Assembly (NCBI RefSeq): GCF_000473065.1 | Contig: NZ_AXAZ01000018.1 | Location: forward strand, 62,001-126,000 | Direction: 5' to 3' | DNA length: 64,000 nucleotides | DNA from: Bradyrhizobium sp. WSM1743 | GTDB taxonomy: Bacteria > Pseudomonadota > Alphaproteobacteria > Rhizobiales > Xanthobacteraceae | In this document: positions 62,233-64,000 of the stretch, one piece after another | How positions within the stretch are numbered: position 1 is the first letter of the stretch | Layout: every line of letters begins with the position of its first letter | The notes under the pieces: generated by a model | Databases searched by the model: none | Seen by the model: only the letters and a program-made list of their open reading frames with translations | What the model was told of the DNA's origin: nothing | Position numbers and translations under genes: made by a program

Positions 62233-63116
62233 ATGGAAGACCGTTCGGCAAAATATCGTGCATTCTATGCGCAGTTGATTTGCGCTGCTGCGAAGGCTGC
62301 AGACTCTCGCCTCGAGCAGGCGTTTCGGACGGTCAGGCGCGAGCCGTTCGTCGGGCCCGGGCCTTGGTCGATCTCCTTCGGCGGCCATCCCTATGTCGTG
62401 ACGCCCGATGACGATCCTGCCTTCATCTACCAGAATGCGCTGTTGGCGCTCGACAGCGCGCGCAGTCTCAACATCGGCATGCCCGGTGCGCATGCCTTTG
62501 GCTCAGCGGCTGTGCCGTCAGGGAAGGTGAGACCGTGATCCAGATTGGCGCGGGCAGCGGCTATTACACCGCGATCCTCGCCCATCTCGTCGGACCTGGC
62601 GGGTGCGTTCACGCCTATGAGATCGATCCGCACCTTGCGGCGCTCGCGCGCGACAATCTGAAGGACATCGCCCATGTGGATGTGCGCGAACGCTCAGGCA
62701 TCGCGTCGGATCTGCCGGTTGCGGACGTGGTCTATGTTTGCGCGGGCGCGGCGCAGCCGGCGGCGGAATGGCTCGATGCGCTGCGGCCCGGCGGGCGGCT
62801 GGTGTTTCCGTTGGCGCCCGAAGGCATGCTCGGCGGCATGTTGATGATCACCCGTCCGGTTGACGGTGCGATCTGGCCAGCGAAATTCCTCAGCCGCGCC
62901 CAATTCATCGGCTGCGCGGGATTGCAGGATGCTGAGGCCGGCCGGCGATTGGGCGAGGCGTTCGCAAGAGGATGGGAAGGGGTGCAGTCGTTGCGGAGAG
63001 AGGGCGCCCCCGACGAGACATGCTGGTTTGCCGGTGAGGGCTGGTGGCTTTCGACGGCGCCCGCACCGATGCCGGCGGAGTCAGTTCGGCCTCACGCCGA
63101 CATCACGCAGGCCTAG
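62233..63116 (+). pseudogene. frameshifted protein-L-isoaspartate methyltransferase-like gene
   Basis: The first frame gives AYAQLICAAAKAADSRLEQA-type sequence (true text FYAQLICAAAKAADSRLE), REPFVGPGPWSI and IYQNALLALD, ending wrongly at 62538. The second frame resumes with VREGETVIQIGAGSGYYTAIL (SAM motif I) and runs to 63116. The two join if one base is gained or lost between about 62497 and 62512. Intact relatives (Pcm-like) methylate damaged aspartates in proteins. GGAGG precedes the ATG. Both halves are well preserved, so this may be a sequence error. Confidence 0.8.
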
Positions 63117-63301
63117 CGGTGATCGCGTCTCACGATCCCGCGCAACTGGCGCAGCGAAGCCTGCCGCGCGAGGCGCGGAATAGGCTGCGGCAATACCAGC
63201 GTCGCGCCAGTGCCTGTGCCGGCTTGCGGATCATCTGCGCGATCAACAAGAGTTCGAAGGCCATTCGTATCGTTCTTTGTCAAATATTCGAGCCACAGAT
63301 G

Positions 63302-63331
63302 GGGCGGCATTCCCGAATGAGAATGCCGCCC
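63302..63331. terminator. 11-bp stem hairpin between convergent genes
   Basis: GGGCGGCATTC (63302-63312) and GAATGCCGCCC (63321-63331) form a perfect 11-bp stem with an 8-base loop. It lies in the 263-bp gap between the plus-strand methyltransferase-like pseudogene and the minus-strand wrbA gene, so it could end transcripts from both sides. No long T run follows on either strand. The rest of the gap holds nothing I recognise. Confidence 0.55.
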
Positions 63332-63379
63332 ACTTCGCAGTCGGCCGTCAAGCTTAACGGCGAGGCTCAGCGGTGCAGC

Positions 63380-63979
63380 TCAGCCATGGAGTTTCCTGGC
63401 GGTCTCCGCGATCTGGCGGCCCTGATAGCGTGCGCCGGCGAGCTCGTTGGCGCTGGGCTGTCGGCTGCCGTCGCCGCCAGTGATCGTGGTGGCGCCGTAG
63501 GGCGCACCGCCCGTGACCTCGTCGAGCTTCATCTGGCCGGCAAAGCCGTAGTTCATGCCGACCACGACCATGCCGAAATGCAGCAAGTTGGTGATGATCG
63601 AGAACAGCGTCGTCTCCTGGCCGCCATGCTGGGTCGCGCTGGAGGTGAAGGCGCCGCCGACCTTGCCGTGCAGCGCGCCCTTGGCCCAGAGCCCGCCGGC
63701 CTGGTCCAGGAAGTTCGCCATCTGCGAGGACATGCGGCCGAAGCGGGTGCCGGTGCCGACGATGATAGCATCATAATTCGCGAGGTCCTCGACCTTGGCG
63801 ACCGGCGCGGCCTGGTCGAGCTTGTAATGCGAGGCTTTGGCGATCTCGGCTGGCACCAGCTCGGGCACGCGCTTGACGTCGACGGTGACGCCGGCCTCGC
63901 GCGCGCCCTCGGCGACGGCATTGGCCATCGCCTCGATGTGGCCGTAGGCGGAGTAATAGATGACGAGAACTTTGGTCAT
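63380..63979 (-). CDS. wrbA: NAD(P)H:quinone oxidoreductase WrbA
   Basis: A 199-residue flavodoxin-fold protein with the WrbA signature: [23 protein letters not shown] for FMN phosphate binding, [41 protein letters not shown] and VGMNYGF. WrbA is a tetrameric FMN enzyme that reduces quinones by two electrons, limiting oxidative damage. Length and sequence are typical. A GGAGA site precedes the ATG. Confidence 0.96.
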   Translation of the reverse strand: MTKVLVIYYSAYGHIEAMANAVAEGAREAGVTVDVKRVPELVPAEIAKASHYKLDQAAPVAKVEDLANYDAIIVGTGTRFGRMSSQMANFLDQAGGLWAKGALHGKVGGAFTSSATQHGGQETTLFSIITNLLHFGMVVVGMNYGFAGQMKLDEVTGGAPYGATTITGGDGSRQPSANELAGARYQGRQIAETARKLHG

Positions 63980-64000
63980 GGTGGTCTCCGTTGGAATGGT

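Overview
The window is high-GC DNA from an alphaproteobacterium, most likely Bradyrhizobium or a close relative. The basis is gene content (many ABC-transport binding proteins, flavin monooxygenases and LysR/Lrp/TetR regulators, a DUF4173/two-component operon, an ExoP/WecG/O-antigen-ligase exopolysaccharide block) and several kinds of imperfect palindromic intergenic repeat. It looks like ordinary chromosome: I see no transposase, integrase, phage gene, rRNA or CRISPR array. The first bases hold only the 3' half of a tRNA-Val(GAC), cut at the anticodon loop, which is how an integrative-element attachment scar looks.

Layout. 0.2-6 kb: small housekeeping-type genes (DUF2945, DUF488, NUDIX), an enolase-superfamily enzyme, a fragment of a nucleotide cyclase, an orphan Leu/Ile/Val-type binding protein and an alpha/beta hydrolase without its serine. 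6-10 kb: operon of a DUF4173 membrane protein, an OmpR-type regulator and a histidine kinase. 10-15 kb: a membrane-anchored GH3 glycosidase, then a frameshifted peptide-type binding protein and a frameshifted hydantoinase. 14.8-16.9 kb: a TetR regulator divergent from a PspA-like/YiaAB pair, with three palindromic sites between them. 17-26.5 kb: catabolic and redox enzymes (SDR, aldehyde dehydrogenase, Old Yellow Enzyme, GFA-like protein, ThDP decarboxylase, LLM monooxygenase, M20 peptidase). 26.6-31 kb: gltIJKL glutamate/aspartate-type transporter and a D-amino-acid transaminase. 31-36 kb: AhpD-like protein and an EmrAB-type efflux operon with a divergent LysR gene. 36-40 kb: a fused indolepyruvate ferredoxin oxidoreductase-type protein with a divergent Lrp regulator. 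40-44.5 kb: small membrane and exported proteins, a LysR regulator, an FAH-family hydrolase and a frameshifted LLM monooxygenase.

44.7-61 kb is the most coherent block. A 1368-residue protein with five tandem GAF domains plus GGDEF and EAL lies next to a polysaccharide region: galE, a WecG/TagA transferase, an ExoP-like Wzz/tyrosine-kinase protein with a degenerate P-loop, a methyltransferase, three glycosyltransferases, an O-antigen-ligase/ExoQ-like polymerase and a CelD-type acetyltransferase. No flippase, initiating phosphoglycosyltransferase or outer-membrane exporter is visible, so the pathway must be completed elsewhere. A 22-bp perfect palindrome lies between its divergent methyltransferase and glycosyltransferase genes. 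61-64 kb: an RBBP9-like hydrolase, an Lrp regulator, a frameshifted isoaspartyl-methyltransferase-like gene and wrbA.

Four genes carry small indels (about 7, 1, 2 and 1 nt) with the downstream frame still well preserved, so they are either very recent pseudogenes or assembly errors. I found no convincing wholly new system. The best leads are the five-GAF signalling protein beside the EPS genes, the TetR/PspA operator array, the tRNA scar, and several enzymes that have lost a key residue (enolase-superfamily K to R, hydrolase S to G, GFA zinc site, ExoP P-loop).
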